A stretch of 64,000 nt of DNA from Bacillota bacterium (GCA_023443225.1 JAEZVF010000077.1:1-64000); one strand, 5' to 3'; shown: positions 24,071 to 33,760, counted from the stretch's first letter. Numbers and translations are program-made. The notes: generated by a model not told the origin, from the sequence alone.

Positions 24071-25942
24071 TTAGTTCAACTTGACATTATTTGTACATTC
24101 TTGCTGTATTTCATTTATTGCATAGTCTTTTACTTCATAAGGAATAGTTATTGTCGATGCAGTCCCCTCTGTTCCCTCGATATCAACTGCTTCTATAGTA
24201 AGACCATATTCTTCGCCATATATTAGTTTAATTCTTTCATTCACATTATGTATTCCCAAAGAAACATGTTTTCCTTTTCCCGTGATTCCTTCTCTATTTC
24301 CTGCTAATATTTTTTTTACTCTTATAATATCTTCCTTTGTCATACCTTTTCCAGTGTTTATCACTTGAAGAATTACCATGTTTTCTTCCCGATACATTTT
24401 TACTTTAACCCTTCCATTTTTGACCTTCTCCACTCCGTGGGTTATTGCATTTTCAAGAATTGGCTGAAGAATTAATTGGGGAACCTGAATCTGGAGCAGT
24501 TCCGGATCTACCTCTTTCTCTACTCTTAACCTCTGTCCAAATCTCATGGATACAATATAAAGGTAAGCATCTCCACATCTTAACTCTTCTGCTAAACTGA
24601 TTAATTTTCTATTTGTCCTGTCCATGCTATAATCTAGTAATGTTCCAAGAGCTTCTATCATCTTAGATACTTCCATGTCTCCAGCCATTCTTGCCTGCCA
24701 ATTCATCATCTCCAATGTATTATTTAAGAAATGGGGATTAATTTGAGATTGTAATGCAATTATCTTGGCTTCTTTTCTTGCAAGCTTTTCATTATAGGCA
24801 TAATCAAATAAGTATTTAACTTCAGATGACATCCGGTTAAAAGAATCCATGAGAGAAGAAAACTCTGCGTTGGGCATTGAAGCACCTTTAATTTCCGTAC
24901 CTATTTTCCCTTTTTCTATTTCTTTCGTGGCTTTTATCATTCTTCCCATAGGCGTAGTAATATGTTTTGATATAAAATATAGCATATAGATGAAAACAGG
25001 GATAATTACTAAGAGAATTAAAATCATAATATGAATAAGATGCTTTAGTTCAGAGTATATTATGCTTTTATCAGCAATAAGAACTGCTCCGAAATGATAA
25101 TCATCAAATTTCTGCTGATATAGCAATCCGGTAAAATTGCTGTCCTCGAGTTTAACAATTTTGCGATTTGTATTACTAGAATACTGTTGCTTTATCTTAT
25201 GCAGAATAAAGGTACTGCTGTCATCTTCCAATGTACTGTCATAAGCGATGAAGGATTCCGTATCGTTGATATAATATCCAAGTTTATAATCCTTATTTAA
25301 TAAATTTCCCTCAAATAACCGTTTTTTATCCAATTCAACAACGAGCGTCCCAAACTTTATATAATTTCTCGTGGTGTAAAGATTACGAATAATATATACT
25401 TTTCCGCCGATTACCCTTATATGGGCATCAGAGCTATCCAGATTCGTTATTTCGAACGCTTTATCCTGTACATTTTCGATATAATTGTCATAACTTTTTT
25501 GTTTTCTTGAGGTATAATATATTTGTTCTGGATTATCTTTCAGATATAAAACGGACATGACAAATCTTTTGTCATTATAGTAAACACTCCTTAAATTACC
25601 GGTGACTTCTTTATGAAACTCCACATCATTCATATTCCCGTCATTATACTCTCGCCAGGCTTTTTCAATCGTCAGCTCATAAGAAGTCTTTTTTGATATG
25701 GATATAGCTTCATCTATTTTTTGCGAATGAAAGGAGGTAAAGTTCTTTAGTCCTTCCTCCATCAGCATTTCCGTTTTTTCAATAATACTATTATAATAAG
25801 ACATCGTAATAAAAATGAATATGATACAAACCGGTACAATCCAAGATACAACGACTAAGAAGAGCAACCTTCTCCGTAAGGATATGCTAGTATTTTTAAT
25901 CCTAGCAATCTTTGTTCCGAGTATTTTTATATCCTTCATCAT
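24071..25942 (-). CDS. YesM-type sensor histidine kinase
   Basis: A 623-residue kinase: membrane helix near residues 25-48, external Cache-like sensor (about 50-305), second membrane helix (about 310-332), HAMP (about 333-385), His_kinase domain with QSQINPHFLNNTLEMMNW (phosphoacceptor His near 408) and HATPase with QPILENAITHGVEKV (N box) and NTGKGM (G box). The start at 25942 has GGAGAGG six bases ahead. It would phosphorylate the YesN-like regulator at 19960. The pair brackets the transporter genes and probably senses the sugar or loaded binding protein. Confidence 0.93.
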   Translation of the reverse strand: MMKDIKILGTKIARIKNTSISLRRRLLFLVVVSWIVPVCIIFIFITMSYYNSIIEKTEMLMEEGLKNFTSFHSQKIDEAISISKKTSYELTIEKAWREYNDGNMNDVEFHKEVTGNLRSVYYNDKRFVMSVLYLKDNPEQIYYTSRKQKSYDNYIENVQDKAFEITNLDSSDAHIRVIGGKVYIIRNLYTTRNYIKFGTLVVELDKKRLFEGNLLNKDYKLGYYINDTESFIAYDSTLEDDSSTFILHKIKQQYSSNTNRKIVKLEDSNFTGLLYQQKFDDYHFGAVLIADKSIIYSELKHLIHIMILILLVIIPVFIYMLYFISKHITTPMGRMIKATKEIEKGKIGTEIKGASMPNAEFSSLMDSFNRMSSEVKYLFDYAYNEKLARKEAKIIALQSQINPHFLNNTLEMMNWQARMAGDMEVSKMIEALGTLLDYSMDRTNRKLISLAEELRCGDAYLYIVSMRFGQRLRVEKEVDPELLQIQVPQLILQPILENAITHGVEKVKNGRVKVKMYREENMVILQVINTGKGMTKEDIIRVKKILAGNREGITGKGKHVSLGIHNVNERIKLIYGEEYGLTIEAVDIEGTEGTASTITIPYEVKDYAINEIQQECTNNVKLN

Positions 25943-26085
25943 ATTTAACCTCTCCAGTATAGGAAAACAAATTGTCTTTGAGTAAAAATGAGGGAGTCTC
26001 ATGAATACTCCCTCACCTTTTAGTTAACTCAATTTTATCATACTATTACTTAATAATCTATCCACTTACTTCATGTTTCTTGCTT

Positions 26086-27504
26086 TCATCCTTTTAATTC
26101 TAGGAAATCCTCGAATATCTCACATAGCATGTTTACATCACTTTCCTTAGTCATCTCACAAAATATTCTCAGCAGAGGTTCCGTGCCGGAGAATCTAGCT
26201 ATAATCCAGCCTCCATTTTTAAAATATATTTTACAGCCATCCAAATAGGATACTTTTTCAACCTCAAAAGGTAGATTAGGCAAATATTTATCCACCAGAA
26301 GGGCCTTGTAGATTTCTTCCTTCTTTTCACTGCTGAATTTGTAATCCTTCTCCTCCATATGGATCGTTCCATATTCTTTTTTAATATCATTGGATATCTC
26401 CGAAAGTTTCTTTCCAGTGACTGCTATCATTTCAACTAAAAGTGCTGCTGCATAGATACCGTCTTTTCCCTTAATATGTCCACGTACTGTTAGACCTCCT
26501 GAAGACTCTCCGCCAATAATGGCATCTGTTTCATTCATCTTAGCAGAAATATGCTTAAAACCTACCGGTACCTCAAAGCATTTCTCTCCAAAGCTCTCTG
26601 CAACCTGATCTAATAAATGAGTAGTTGCTATGTTTCTTACAACCGGCCCATGCCAACCTTTGTATTTCACCAGATAATAATATAGTAATACTAATATATC
26701 ATTGGGATGCAGAAATCTCCCTGTATCATCAATTACACCAATTCTATCAGCATCACCATCGGTTGCTATACCAATATCACAGTGATGGTCAATCACATAA
26801 TTCTGTAAGCTTCTTAAGGTCTGCGCAGATGGAGAAGGAAGCTTTCCTCCAAACAATGTATCATGACGCTCATGAATGGTGCTCACTTCACATCTTGCAG
26901 TCAGAAGGATTGTTTTCAGCGAGGTTTCACTTACTCCATACATAGGGTCCAGAGCAATCTTAAGTCCACATGTTCGGATTGCATCCATATCTACAGCACT
27001 GATTATATTATCCAAATACTCGTTTAATGGATTGATTTCTACTATCCGCCCAAGGCTGACCGCTTTATCATAATCCATTCCTTCCGTTACTACATTCTCA
27101 AACTCGTGAATATAGTTTTCAATGTCCCTTGTTTGTATTTCATCTGCATCACGCCCACCATAAGTGAATACCTTAATACCATTATAAATAGCTGGATTAT
27201 GACTTGCAGTAATCATCATTCCGTAATGTATCTTGTGTTTCATGATATAAAACATAATCAAAGGAGTTGGGGAAGAACGATTTATTAAATAGGCTGTAAT
27301 CCCTTCTGCCGCAAAGACTTCTCCTGCCCACATCATAGCTTCCTTGGATAAGAAACGTCTATCATATCCCAGTACTATTCCGTTCTCCGTAACTCCCTCA
27401 TTCTTCATTTTAGCTGCTAAGGCCTTTGATAGTATTTGTATATTTGCTTTCGTAAAATCTTCACCAATAATTGCTCTCCAGCCACCTGTTCCAAATTTGA
27501 TCAT
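26086..27504 (-). CDS. Phosphohexomutase (likely acting on GlcNAc-1-P)
   Basis: A 472-residue alpha-D-phosphohexomutase. It has the phosphoserine loop MITASHNPAIYNG (S101), the metal loop IATDGDADRIG near 246, the sugar loop GGESSGGLTVRG near 328 and the phosphate loop ARFSGTEPLLRI near 441. It lies 34 bases downstream of a GH94 phosphorylase and upstream of nagB and nagA. The expected job is to convert GlcNAc-1-phosphate from chitobiose phosphorolysis to GlcNAc-6-phosphate. Substrate preference is inferred from context; glucose-1-P is the alternative. Confidence 0.88.
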   Translation of the reverse strand: MIKFGTGGWRAIIGEDFTKANIQILSKALAAKMKNEGVTENGIVLGYDRRFLSKEAMMWAGEVFAAEGITAYLINRSSPTPLIMFYIMKHKIHYGMMITASHNPAIYNGIKVFTYGGRDADEIQTRDIENYIHEFENVVTEGMDYDKAVSLGRIVEINPLNEYLDNIISAVDMDAIRTCGLKIALDPMYGVSETSLKTILLTARCEVSTIHERHDTLFGGKLPSPSAQTLRSLQNYVIDHHCDIGIATDGDADRIGVIDDTGRFLHPNDILVLLYYYLVKYKGWHGPVVRNIATTHLLDQVAESFGEKCFEVPVGFKHISAKMNETDAIIGGESSGGLTVRGHIKGKDGIYAAALLVEMIAVTGKKLSEISNDIKKEYGTIHMEEKDYKFSSEKKEEIYKALLVDKYLPNLPFEVEKVSYLDGCKIYFKNGGWIIARFSGTEPLLRIFCEMTKESDVNMLCEIFEDFLELKG

Positions 27505-27538
27505 TTAAATTCCTCCTTTGTCTTATCCTGTTATTGAT

Positions 27539-29932
27539 TTAATTACCCATAATAACTAAGACACTATTCTCGCTGCCTTTTGGCTGGACACGGATCTCTT
27601 CTACTATCCTGTCATTTACTTGAATTGATTTAATCCCTTTCATAACACTATCTGGGTTTTGTACAGTAATATTATATATGGCCCCTCGCCACTCTCGTCT
27701 AACACGAAACTCCTTCCAATCCGAAGGAATACAAGGATCAATAGTAAGTGAATTCCATTGAGGCTGTATGCCAAGAATATAGCGTGTAGCAGAAAAGTAG
27801 GCCCATCCGCCGGTCCCAGTCATAAATGGGTGCCTTGCACGCCCATAAGCAGTATGATCTTTTCCCATAATAAACTGGCAATAAGAATATGGTTCGGATT
27901 CTCGAATCTCAATTAAATCATTTTGGTTATAAGGACATAAAGCATCATAGTATTTCATAGCACGATCTCCACGTCCCAATATACATTCGGCAGCCCAAGC
28001 CCAAGGGTTCGGATGGCTAAAAATAGCGCCGTTTTCTTTTACCCCAGGGTATACTCTTGTCACAAAGCCAATATCATCATCTGGGACTGTATAGGAGGGA
28101 CCATTTAACATAATTCCATATGGAGTATATAAGTATTGATCTATGGAGTCCATGGCCTTCTTCCCCTTTTCCATAGAAGCTGCTCCGGATAACACAGCCC
28201 ATGCATTGGATTCAAGATGGATTTTTCCTTCCTTATCCTCACTGCTTCCTATCTTCTTTCCATTCTTTGTAATACCTCGGATATACCACTCTTTATCCCA
28301 AAGCTGTTCATCACATACTCTTTTTACTCTATTCTTCATTTCCGTATATTTCTGCAAATCTTCTTTTCTATCATAAAAGGTACATAATTCAAGGAAGTTA
28401 CTGAGCGCCCAATAATGCAGAAAGGATACCATAGCGCTTTCTCCTCCTCCAAGGTTTAGACAATCATTCCAGTCCGCGCGTAACCCTTTACATATTCCGG
28501 TCTTACCAACTTGTTCATTAGAAAAATCAAGTATTTTTGTCATATGTTCATAAACAGTACCACTGCCTCCATCCGCATAGGTAATCACTTCATCCAGAAA
28601 TGTAAATTCTCCGGTCTCTTTTATAAACTCAACAATAGAACTTACAAGCCAAAGGGCATCATCGGAACAGGCATCCTCAATTCCATGAATCATGTCTTCA
28701 CGGTTTGGTGTTGGAACTACGGTAGGTGACTTGAAAGGCTTCATGGTATGATCTGGAGCAAACCATTCTGGCTGAAACAGATGCAATCCATAACCTCGAG
28801 ACACCAATCCGCGCAACAACTCAACAAGTCTACTACGGCATTTCTCCGGATTCGAATGTGGTATCGTCATAGCATCCTGTGCAGTATCACGATAACCTAA
28901 TCCTGTTCTTCCCCCTACTTCAATAAAGGATGCAAATCTAGAAAACATAACATTAATTTCTGCCTGATATAACGTCCATGTATTAATTAACGTATTCATA
29001 CCTTCATTTGGTGTTTGAATCTGCAGCTTATTTAATTTGTTTTTCCAGAAACTTGCTAGTTGTTCATATGCTGTATCCACATTTTTTAAATCCGAATACT
29101 TTTCTTTTATCAGCCTTCCAGTTTCCCGATTTCCTTCACCTAACATATAAATCAATCTTATTTCTTCTCCAGGTTTTAGGACTATCTTTTTATGTAAAGA
29201 ACCACAATGGTTGTTACCCTTCTCAAAGGAACCGAAACACTGTCCTCTTTCTACTGCCACCGGATTATCTTCCGTATGATATAATCCGATAAACTTATCT
29301 CTTAGACAGTCGAATCCGTCAGGATCAAAATTAGAAGCAAAATACTGATAACCAAATTCTTCATAGAATAAATCAAGTTCAATAATACCTTCTGAAAACG
29401 AGGATCCGGCAGCATAATTACTCATCTGGAAATTTCGGTTATCCATATCAATATGATGATAAGAAAATTCAACATAAGAAAATGTACTTAACTCTCTGTT
29501 TTTAGAGCCTGTATTCTTTATCTTAACATCCCATAACTCAACTGCATCTGAAATTGGTATAAATAAGGTTTGTTCTGCTCGTATATCTCCATATTCACAA
29601 AGATATTTTGTGTAGGATAAACCTTGTCTACACTCATACTTTGCTTCTTCTAAGGATTTCCCTACCGGTTGCCAGGAAATACTCCAATAATCACCGGTAT
29701 TATCATCTCGCAGATAGACGTAATGACCTGGACGGTCCATAGGAATCGCATTGGCACGAAAGCGGGTTATCCTATGATACTCTGGTGATTTATAAAACAG
29801 GTAGCCGCCTGCTGTATGATTCACAACAGCACACATATCCCTTACCCCTAAATAATTCGTCCATGATGTGGGTAAATCTATTCTATCAATAACATATTCC
29901 CTATTCTCATCATCAAAATATCCGTATTTCAT
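27539..29932 (-). CDS. GH94 phosphorylase, likely N,N'-diacetylchitobiose phosphorylase
   Basis: A 797-residue GH94 enzyme. It has the beta-sandwich N-domain (to about 280), helical linker, (alpha/alpha)6 barrel and C-terminal sheet. Motifs are GGRTGLGYRDTAQD near 340, DDALWL near 424, and RADWNDCLNLGGGES near 485 with the general acid D490. The length of about 800 matches chitobiose phosphorylases; cellodextrin phosphorylases are much longer. With nagA, nagB and a mutase downstream, the likely reaction is (GlcNAc)2 plus phosphate to GlcNAc-1-P plus GlcNAc. Cellobiose phosphorylase is the alternative on sequence alone. AGGAGG is 11 bases before the ATG. Confidence 0.88.
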   Translation of the reverse strand: MKYGYFDDENREYVIDRIDLPTSWTNYLGVRDMCAVVNHTAGGYLFYKSPEYHRITRFRANAIPMDRPGHYVYLRDDNTGDYWSISWQPVGKSLEEAKYECRQGLSYTKYLCEYGDIRAEQTLFIPISDAVELWDVKIKNTGSKNRELSTFSYVEFSYHHIDMDNRNFQMSNYAAGSSFSEGIIELDLFYEEFGYQYFASNFDPDGFDCLRDKFIGLYHTEDNPVAVERGQCFGSFEKGNNHCGSLHKKIVLKPGEEIRLIYMLGEGNRETGRLIKEKYSDLKNVDTAYEQLASFWKNKLNKLQIQTPNEGMNTLINTWTLYQAEINVMFSRFASFIEVGGRTGLGYRDTAQDAMTIPHSNPEKCRSRLVELLRGLVSRGYGLHLFQPEWFAPDHTMKPFKSPTVVPTPNREDMIHGIEDACSDDALWLVSSIVEFIKETGEFTFLDEVITYADGGSGTVYEHMTKILDFSNEQVGKTGICKGLRADWNDCLNLGGGESAMVSFLHYWALSNFLELCTFYDRKEDLQKYTEMKNRVKRVCDEQLWDKEWYIRGITKNGKKIGSSEDKEGKIHLESNAWAVLSGAASMEKGKKAMDSIDQYLYTPYGIMLNGPSYTVPDDDIGFVTRVYPGVKENGAIFSHPNPWAWAAECILGRGDRAMKYYDALCPYNQNDLIEIRESEPYSYCQFIMGKDHTAYGRARHPFMTGTGGWAYFSATRYILGIQPQWNSLTIDPCIPSDWKEFRVRREWRGAIYNITVQNPDSVMKGIKSIQVNDRIVEEIRVQPKGSENSVLVIMGN

Positions 29933-30218
29933 CTAATACCATACCTCCTATCTTTATAAGCTTATTATAATCATTTGTAGCTTTTATCGGTATAGCTAAG
30001 AGTGTGAATATTTGCATATAATTGTTTAATTGCGCTTTATGTAATTCATACTCCCGATACCAGTTTTATACACCACTCCATATATCTTCCTGCAATTCCA
30101 GTAAACTAACATAGATTATGTGTATAAACTCCGTTATAATAATCGGATAAAATATGCTCACAGTTAACTAAGCTAGGTTTGCATGAACAATATATATGCA
30201 AACAGATAGGAGTCGAAT

Positions 30219-30995
30219 ATGAACAGTTTTAAGAAATTAGCAACCGTATTAATTTTTGGTGTAATTTTATCCTTAGCAATAATTACAACCACCTCTTCAG
30301 CCGCCAAATATAAGGTTAATAAAGATGATTCACTTTATAAGGTTAGTAAATTATTTAAAACTACAATAAACACATTAAAAAAAGATAATAATCTAACATC
30401 CAATACCATCTTTCCAGGGCAATTATTAGACGTCCGTGCAAGGATATATACTGTGAAACCTGGTGATACTTACTATAAAATTGCAAAAAAACATAATTTA
30501 AAAATTGAAGATATAAAAAAGGCAAGTAATAAAAAAAGTAACAAATTAATTGTAGGAAAAAAGCTTGTGTTACCAGGAATTAAACCGGTTACCAAAGCAA
30601 AAGCTACTAATTCTAATGCAGTAATCTCCTACACCCAAGCAGAATATGACCTTTTAGCAAGACTAATATCCGCCGAAGCTCAAGGGGAGCCGTATAACGC
30701 CATGGTAGCCGTCGGTGCTGTGGTGGTAAATAGGGTTCAGAGTAAAGAATGGCCGTCAACGATTAATTCTGTAATAAACCACGTACCCGCAGGTTATTAT
30801 CAATTTACTCCAGTAAAAAACGGTTACATTAACAATCCTGCAACCGAAGAGGCCAAAGAAGCTGCAAAAGCTGCTATAAATGGAAGTGATCCATCAAAGG
30901 GAGCAATGTTTTATTTTGATGAAAGTTGTACCAACGAGTGGCTATGGTCAAAACCATTAGCCGCAAGAATTGGTCAAATGGTATATGTATATTAA
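30219..30995 (+). CDS. LysM-SleB cell wall hydrolase
   Basis: A 258-residue secreted protein: signal peptide (cleavage likely near SSAA, residue 29), two LysM peptidoglycan-binding repeats (about 30-73 and 76-118, the second with YTVKPGDTYYKIAKKHNL), a short linker, then a SleB/Hydrolase_2 domain (about 137-258) with LLARLISAEAQGEPYNAM carrying the catalytic Glu. Such enzymes cut peptidoglycan or spore cortex. TAGGAG is seven bases before the ATG. Upstream (29941-30218) a TTTGCAT/ATGCAAA inverted repeat and a TATAAT are present but no gene. Confidence 0.9.
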   Translation: MNSFKKLATVLIFGVILSLAIITTTSSAAKYKVNKDDSLYKVSKLFKTTINTLKKDNNLTSNTIFPGQLLDVRARIYTVKPGDTYYKIAKKHNLKIEDIKKASNKKSNKLIVGKKLVLPGIKPVTKAKATNSNAVISYTQAEYDLLARLISAEAQGEPYNAMVAVGAVVVNRVQSKEWPSTINSVINHVPAGYYQFTPVKNGYINNPATEEAKEAAKAAINGSDPSKGAMFYFDESCTNEWLWSKPLAARIGQMVYVY

Positions 30996-30998
30996 AAA

Positions 30999-31046
30999 AA
31001 GATTGAAAACCGGTCAGCAATTTCTCCGGTTTTCAATCTTTTTCAG
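30999..31046 (+). terminator. Terminator after the LysM-SleB gene
   Basis: AAGATTGAAAACCGG pairs with CCGGTTTTCAATCTT and is followed by TTTTTC; an A-run on the other side could make it work for the minus strand as well. Confidence 0.85.
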
Positions 31047-31084
31047 CTATAGTTAACAATCAATTATTGTAATAATTCCTACCT

Positions 31085-31969
31085 CTATTGTACCGTTTCA
31101 ACAAATTGTCCCCTATGTATATATCCTTCCATTGCATTGGAATCCTCTTTTATTTCCGGCAGAGGCCGGGTATCGTATTTTGTGTAATACTCTTCTTTTG
31201 TTATATTGACATGTTTAAAACAAACGGGTAAACCAGCCGATGAAAATACACTTTTCCCATCCTGCACATGAAAATGGATATGTGGTTCACTACTATTTCC
31301 ACTATTCCCACATCTTGCGATTTCTTCTCCTTGTCGTACTTCCTGACCTTTCTTAACTAAAATACTGCCAGGCTTTATATGAGCTATAAAACTATATTCA
31401 TGTTTGTTGTGCTTGATTATAATATAATTGCCACGTATATCTTTGATATTATAGTCTATTTTACCGTCTCCATATATCTTGCTGTCCGACATCCTTTGGC
31501 TAGCTTGAACAACAACACCATCTGCTGGTGCGAGAACCTTTTGACCATAGCAATAATAATTCATAGCTTCCGTCTCCAGATCATGAAAAGAACGTCCCTC
31601 CTCATTTAGTATTAGGAAATCATAGGCATACCGTTGGGGTAACATGCCCCAAGAATGGGATAAGGTTTTCTCCACACTACCATTAACAACAGCCCACCTT
31701 CCTTCAAAAGGCAGAATAAACTCCGTCTTGCATCTGTAATTATCTTTTGATGGTAACCGAAATCCATGTACTATGTAAATATAGGGCAGAAGTAAAACTT
31801 GTTGTAATGATTGGATAAACATTGGTAGATTATAAAATATCTCAACTAAACCCAGCAACATAAATAACCCTATTAGTTTAAGTGTTCTGCTCGGATAAAT
31901 CAGATTTCCAATAACACCTATCATTCCAATCCATTTGATTTTACTAATAACACCGATGAATTTACTCAT
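31085..31969 (-). CDS. Membrane-anchored M23 metallopeptidase
   Basis: A 294-residue protein with hydrophobic segments at about residues 10-25 and 30-70 and an M23/LytM domain (about 115-240). Zinc ligands are visible: the His of LSHSWGMLPQRYAYDF with its Asp, and HIHFHV near 234; GNSGNSSEPHIHFH is characteristic. It likely cleaves peptidoglycan cross-bridges or a secreted peptide. The ATG at 31969 overlaps the stop of the upstream regulator gene by 8 bases (GAGGAGG inside that gene serves as ribosome site), so the two are translationally coupled. Confidence 0.88.
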   Translation of the reverse strand: MSKFIGVISKIKWIGMIGVIGNLIYPSRTLKLIGLFMLLGLVEIFYNLPMFIQSLQQVLLLPYIYIVHGFRLPSKDNYRCKTEFILPFEGRWAVVNGSVEKTLSHSWGMLPQRYAYDFLILNEEGRSFHDLETEAMNYYCYGQKVLAPADGVVVQASQRMSDSKIYGDGKIDYNIKDIRGNYIIIKHNKHEYSFIAHIKPGSILVKKGQEVRQGEEIARCGNSGNSSEPHIHFHVQDGKSVFSSAGLPVCFKHVNITKEEYYTKYDTRPLPEIKEDSNAMEGYIHRGQFVETVQ

Positions 31970-32183
31970 TGCTATCCTCCTCAATGATTTCAAATACATC
32001 CTCGATGGTAACCTGAAATACCTTCGCAATATTCCACGCTAGGACTAAGGATGGATTATATTTACCATTTTCTAAATTGCCGATTGTCTCTCTTCGTACA
32101 CCCACTAATTCAGCCAATTCTTCCTGTTTCAAATTGTTTTTTATTCGATATTCCTTAATTTTTGTTTTAATTGTTATTGTCAT
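31962..32183 (-). CDS. Small XRE-family repressor
   Basis: A 73-residue Cro/CI-type helix-turn-helix protein (MTITIKTKIKEYR, then LKQEELAELVGVRRETIGNLENG as the HTH). This short form, consisting of little more than the DNA-binding domain, is typical of regulators that control their own small operon. GGGAG lies 11 bases before the ATG; a TTG two codons earlier is also possible. It sits between a DUF3796 membrane protein and the M23 peptidase. A perfect palindrome at 32589-32627 upstream of the operon is the likely operator. Confidence 0.87.
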   Translation of the reverse strand: MTITIKTKIKEYRIKNNLKQEELAELVGVRRETIGNLENGKYNPSLVLAWNIAKVFQVTIEDVFEIIEEDSNE

Positions 32184-32215
32184 TTGCAAATCACTCCCTA
32201 TGCCTTTATATATTC

Positions 32216-32572
32216 CTACATTCCTCTTTGTTCTTTGTATTCATAATAAACAAGTGCAATGGAAAACGCAAACATAGAAACTACAAAACCACTTAAAAAA
32301 GCCAATTGAAACATACCACTCTTCTTAACCATAAGACAAACAGCTAAAAATATAGTTGAAACTCCTATTCCAGTAAAAAAACCATTACAACCAGCTTTTC
32401 TTAAATTATCTGTAAATAATTCATCAGGTATAACTGTAAAATAACGTATGTAATACAAATATCCAAAAAAACCAAGAAATCCTTTATTCTCTGTTACAAT
32501 ACCGAATATCCCAAGCAGCCCAATCAGTGACAGAAACCCTAATTTGTTTAATTCTTTATTGTTTACTTTCAT
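32216..32572 (-). CDS. DUF3796 membrane protein
   Basis: A 118-residue protein with three or four membrane segments (about 12-30, 35-50, 65-82, 88-108) and the DUF3796 pattern ENKGFLGFFGYLYYIRYF...PDELF...NLRKAG. Members are found beside small XRE regulators in Firmicutes; function unknown. GGAG is seven bases before the ATG at 32572. It is the first gene of the DUF3796-XRE-M23 unit. Confidence 0.8.
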   Translation of the reverse strand: MKVNNKELNKLGFLSLIGLLGIFGIVTENKGFLGFFGYLYYIRYFTVIPDELFTDNLRKAGCNGFFTGIGVSTIFLAVCLMVKKSGMFQLAFLSGFVVSMFAFSIALVYYEYKEQRGM

Positions 32573-32588
32573 GCTCATTCTCCCTCAA

Positions 32589-32627
32589 TGTGATATATTT
32601 TTATCATTATGTTATAAATATATCACA
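32589..32627. promoter_or_regulatory. Palindromic operator upstream of the XRE operon
   Basis: TGTGATATATTT and AAATATATCACA form perfect 12-bp arms spaced by 15 bases, 17 bases before the first start codon. A two-site arrangement fits a small dimeric XRE repressor. Confidence 0.6.
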
Positions 32628-32697
32628 TTTTTCTTCTATAGTCAATCTTTGTAACTTATTTTTCCAAATTTTAAGTAAGTGTCAACAATAAGTTAAA

Positions 32698-32745
32698 GAA
32701 CCGTTTTTGATTATCATTTTTAAGTTGGATAATCAAACACGATTC
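32698..32745 (-). terminator. Long hairpin terminator
   Basis: GAACCGTTTTTGATTATC pairs with GATAATCAAACACGATTC over about 18 bases with a few mismatches, then TTTAACTT on the minus strand. It follows the membrane protein gene at 32782. Confidence 0.65.
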
Positions 32746-32781
32746 TTATAAGCTGAAATGTGGGAACATGTTCTTACCATG

Positions 32782-33237
32782 CTATATTTGTTTTTGTTCG
32801 TTATTCGCAATTAAAATTTTATCTAAGACTGTTTTATATACCAGAACAATCTGCGCATCAATAAAACAATATTTGTTGATCAAGTATTCATAAGTTTTTA
32901 CTACAAAACAAACAGTCATAAGCACAATACTTGCTGCTGTTATGAAAGGAGTTAAACCTTTCGTTAACATAATGAAAACTGCTCCAATATAAAAAAGAAC
33001 AGAAAAATAATAAGTTCTACTAATTCGAACTGCCAACAGAAGGGAGTCGTTTAAACGTAATTCCATTTTCTTTATCGCATGATAATCTTTATTTTTTAAT
33101 ATTCCATAGATATCGTTGTAAATTTCCACGCTATCAAAAAATTTATTTTGTATGCTCTTCTGACATACATAAAAATATTTATTGTAATTATTTTCTCCAA
33201 GTTCCCTGCTAATCAACTTTTTAAAAACACTTGCCAT
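32782..33237 (-). CDS. Two-helix membrane protein of unknown function
   Basis: A 151-residue protein starting MASVFKKLIS, with a charged N-terminal part, two membrane segments (about 76-92 and 97-116) and a C-terminal cytoplasmic tail. AAGG precedes the ATG at 33237 by seven bases; the ATG six codons earlier has no ribosome site. I do not recognise the family. It is monocistronic, with its own terminator. Confidence 0.6.
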   Translation of the reverse strand: MASVFKKLISRELGENNYNKYFYVCQKSIQNKFFDSVEIYNDIYGILKNKDYHAIKKMELRLNDSLLLAVRISRTYYFSVLFYIGAVFIMLTKGLTPFITAASIVLMTVCFVVKTYEYLINKYCFIDAQIVLVYKTVLDKILIANNEQKQI

Positions 33238-33460
33238 TAAGATACCTTCTTTCATCTATATTATATTATCAGCCTGCAATCAAACTATATCTTTTTGCTT
33301 TCGATAGTAGATGTTTCTTTTAGTATCTGTTTGTTTCATGTTTGTAACCTCTGTAATTTTTGAGAAATTAACTATTTCATGACAAACTGTTGCTTAAATA
33401 TTCACAAAATGTTCATAAATCATCCATACAATAAACATATATGTCTATTATAATATGGTT

Positions 33461-33627
33461 ATAGCAAATAAGTTACACACTATTTGATAAGAATTCAAAT
33501 TTTTTACATCATTTGAAAATGTTTTTTATTACAGTGCTAACAAGATAATTTTTTTCATAAAATTAAGCCTAGTAGTTACCCTCCCCCCTCTACTAGGCTT
33601 CTCCTCTTTTAAGAGGCTTTTTTTTTT
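33461..33627 (+). ncRNA. Candidate small RNA with C-rich loop
   Basis: The 520-base gap before upp holds no gene. Near its end an 11-bp perfect hairpin (AAGCCTAGTAG at 33565, CTACTAGGCTT at 33590) has the 14-base loop TTACCCTCCCCCCT, complementary to ribosome binding sites (GGAGG). It is followed by a terminator at 33603-33627. A TATAAT at 33449-33454 could start an RNA of about 165 nt, though the -35 is weak. C-rich loops of this type occur in Firmicute regulatory RNAs. The region from 33238 to 33460 shows nothing further. Confidence 0.35.
33603..33627 (+). terminator. Intrinsic terminator
   Basis: CCTCTT pairs with AAGAGG around TT and is followed by C and ten T bases. There is no coding gene just upstream on this strand, which suggests that it ends a noncoding transcript. 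Confidence 0.75.
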
Positions 33628-33760
33628 GCTTTTTTCCCTAAACTTACCAGTTTAACTTCCATCATTTAAAAATACAATAAATATGAATTAGTTCTTTTCT
33701 TAGACATTTATTTTTGCTATAATGATTAATAGAGTAAAAAAAAAATTTGGAGGCAGTATT

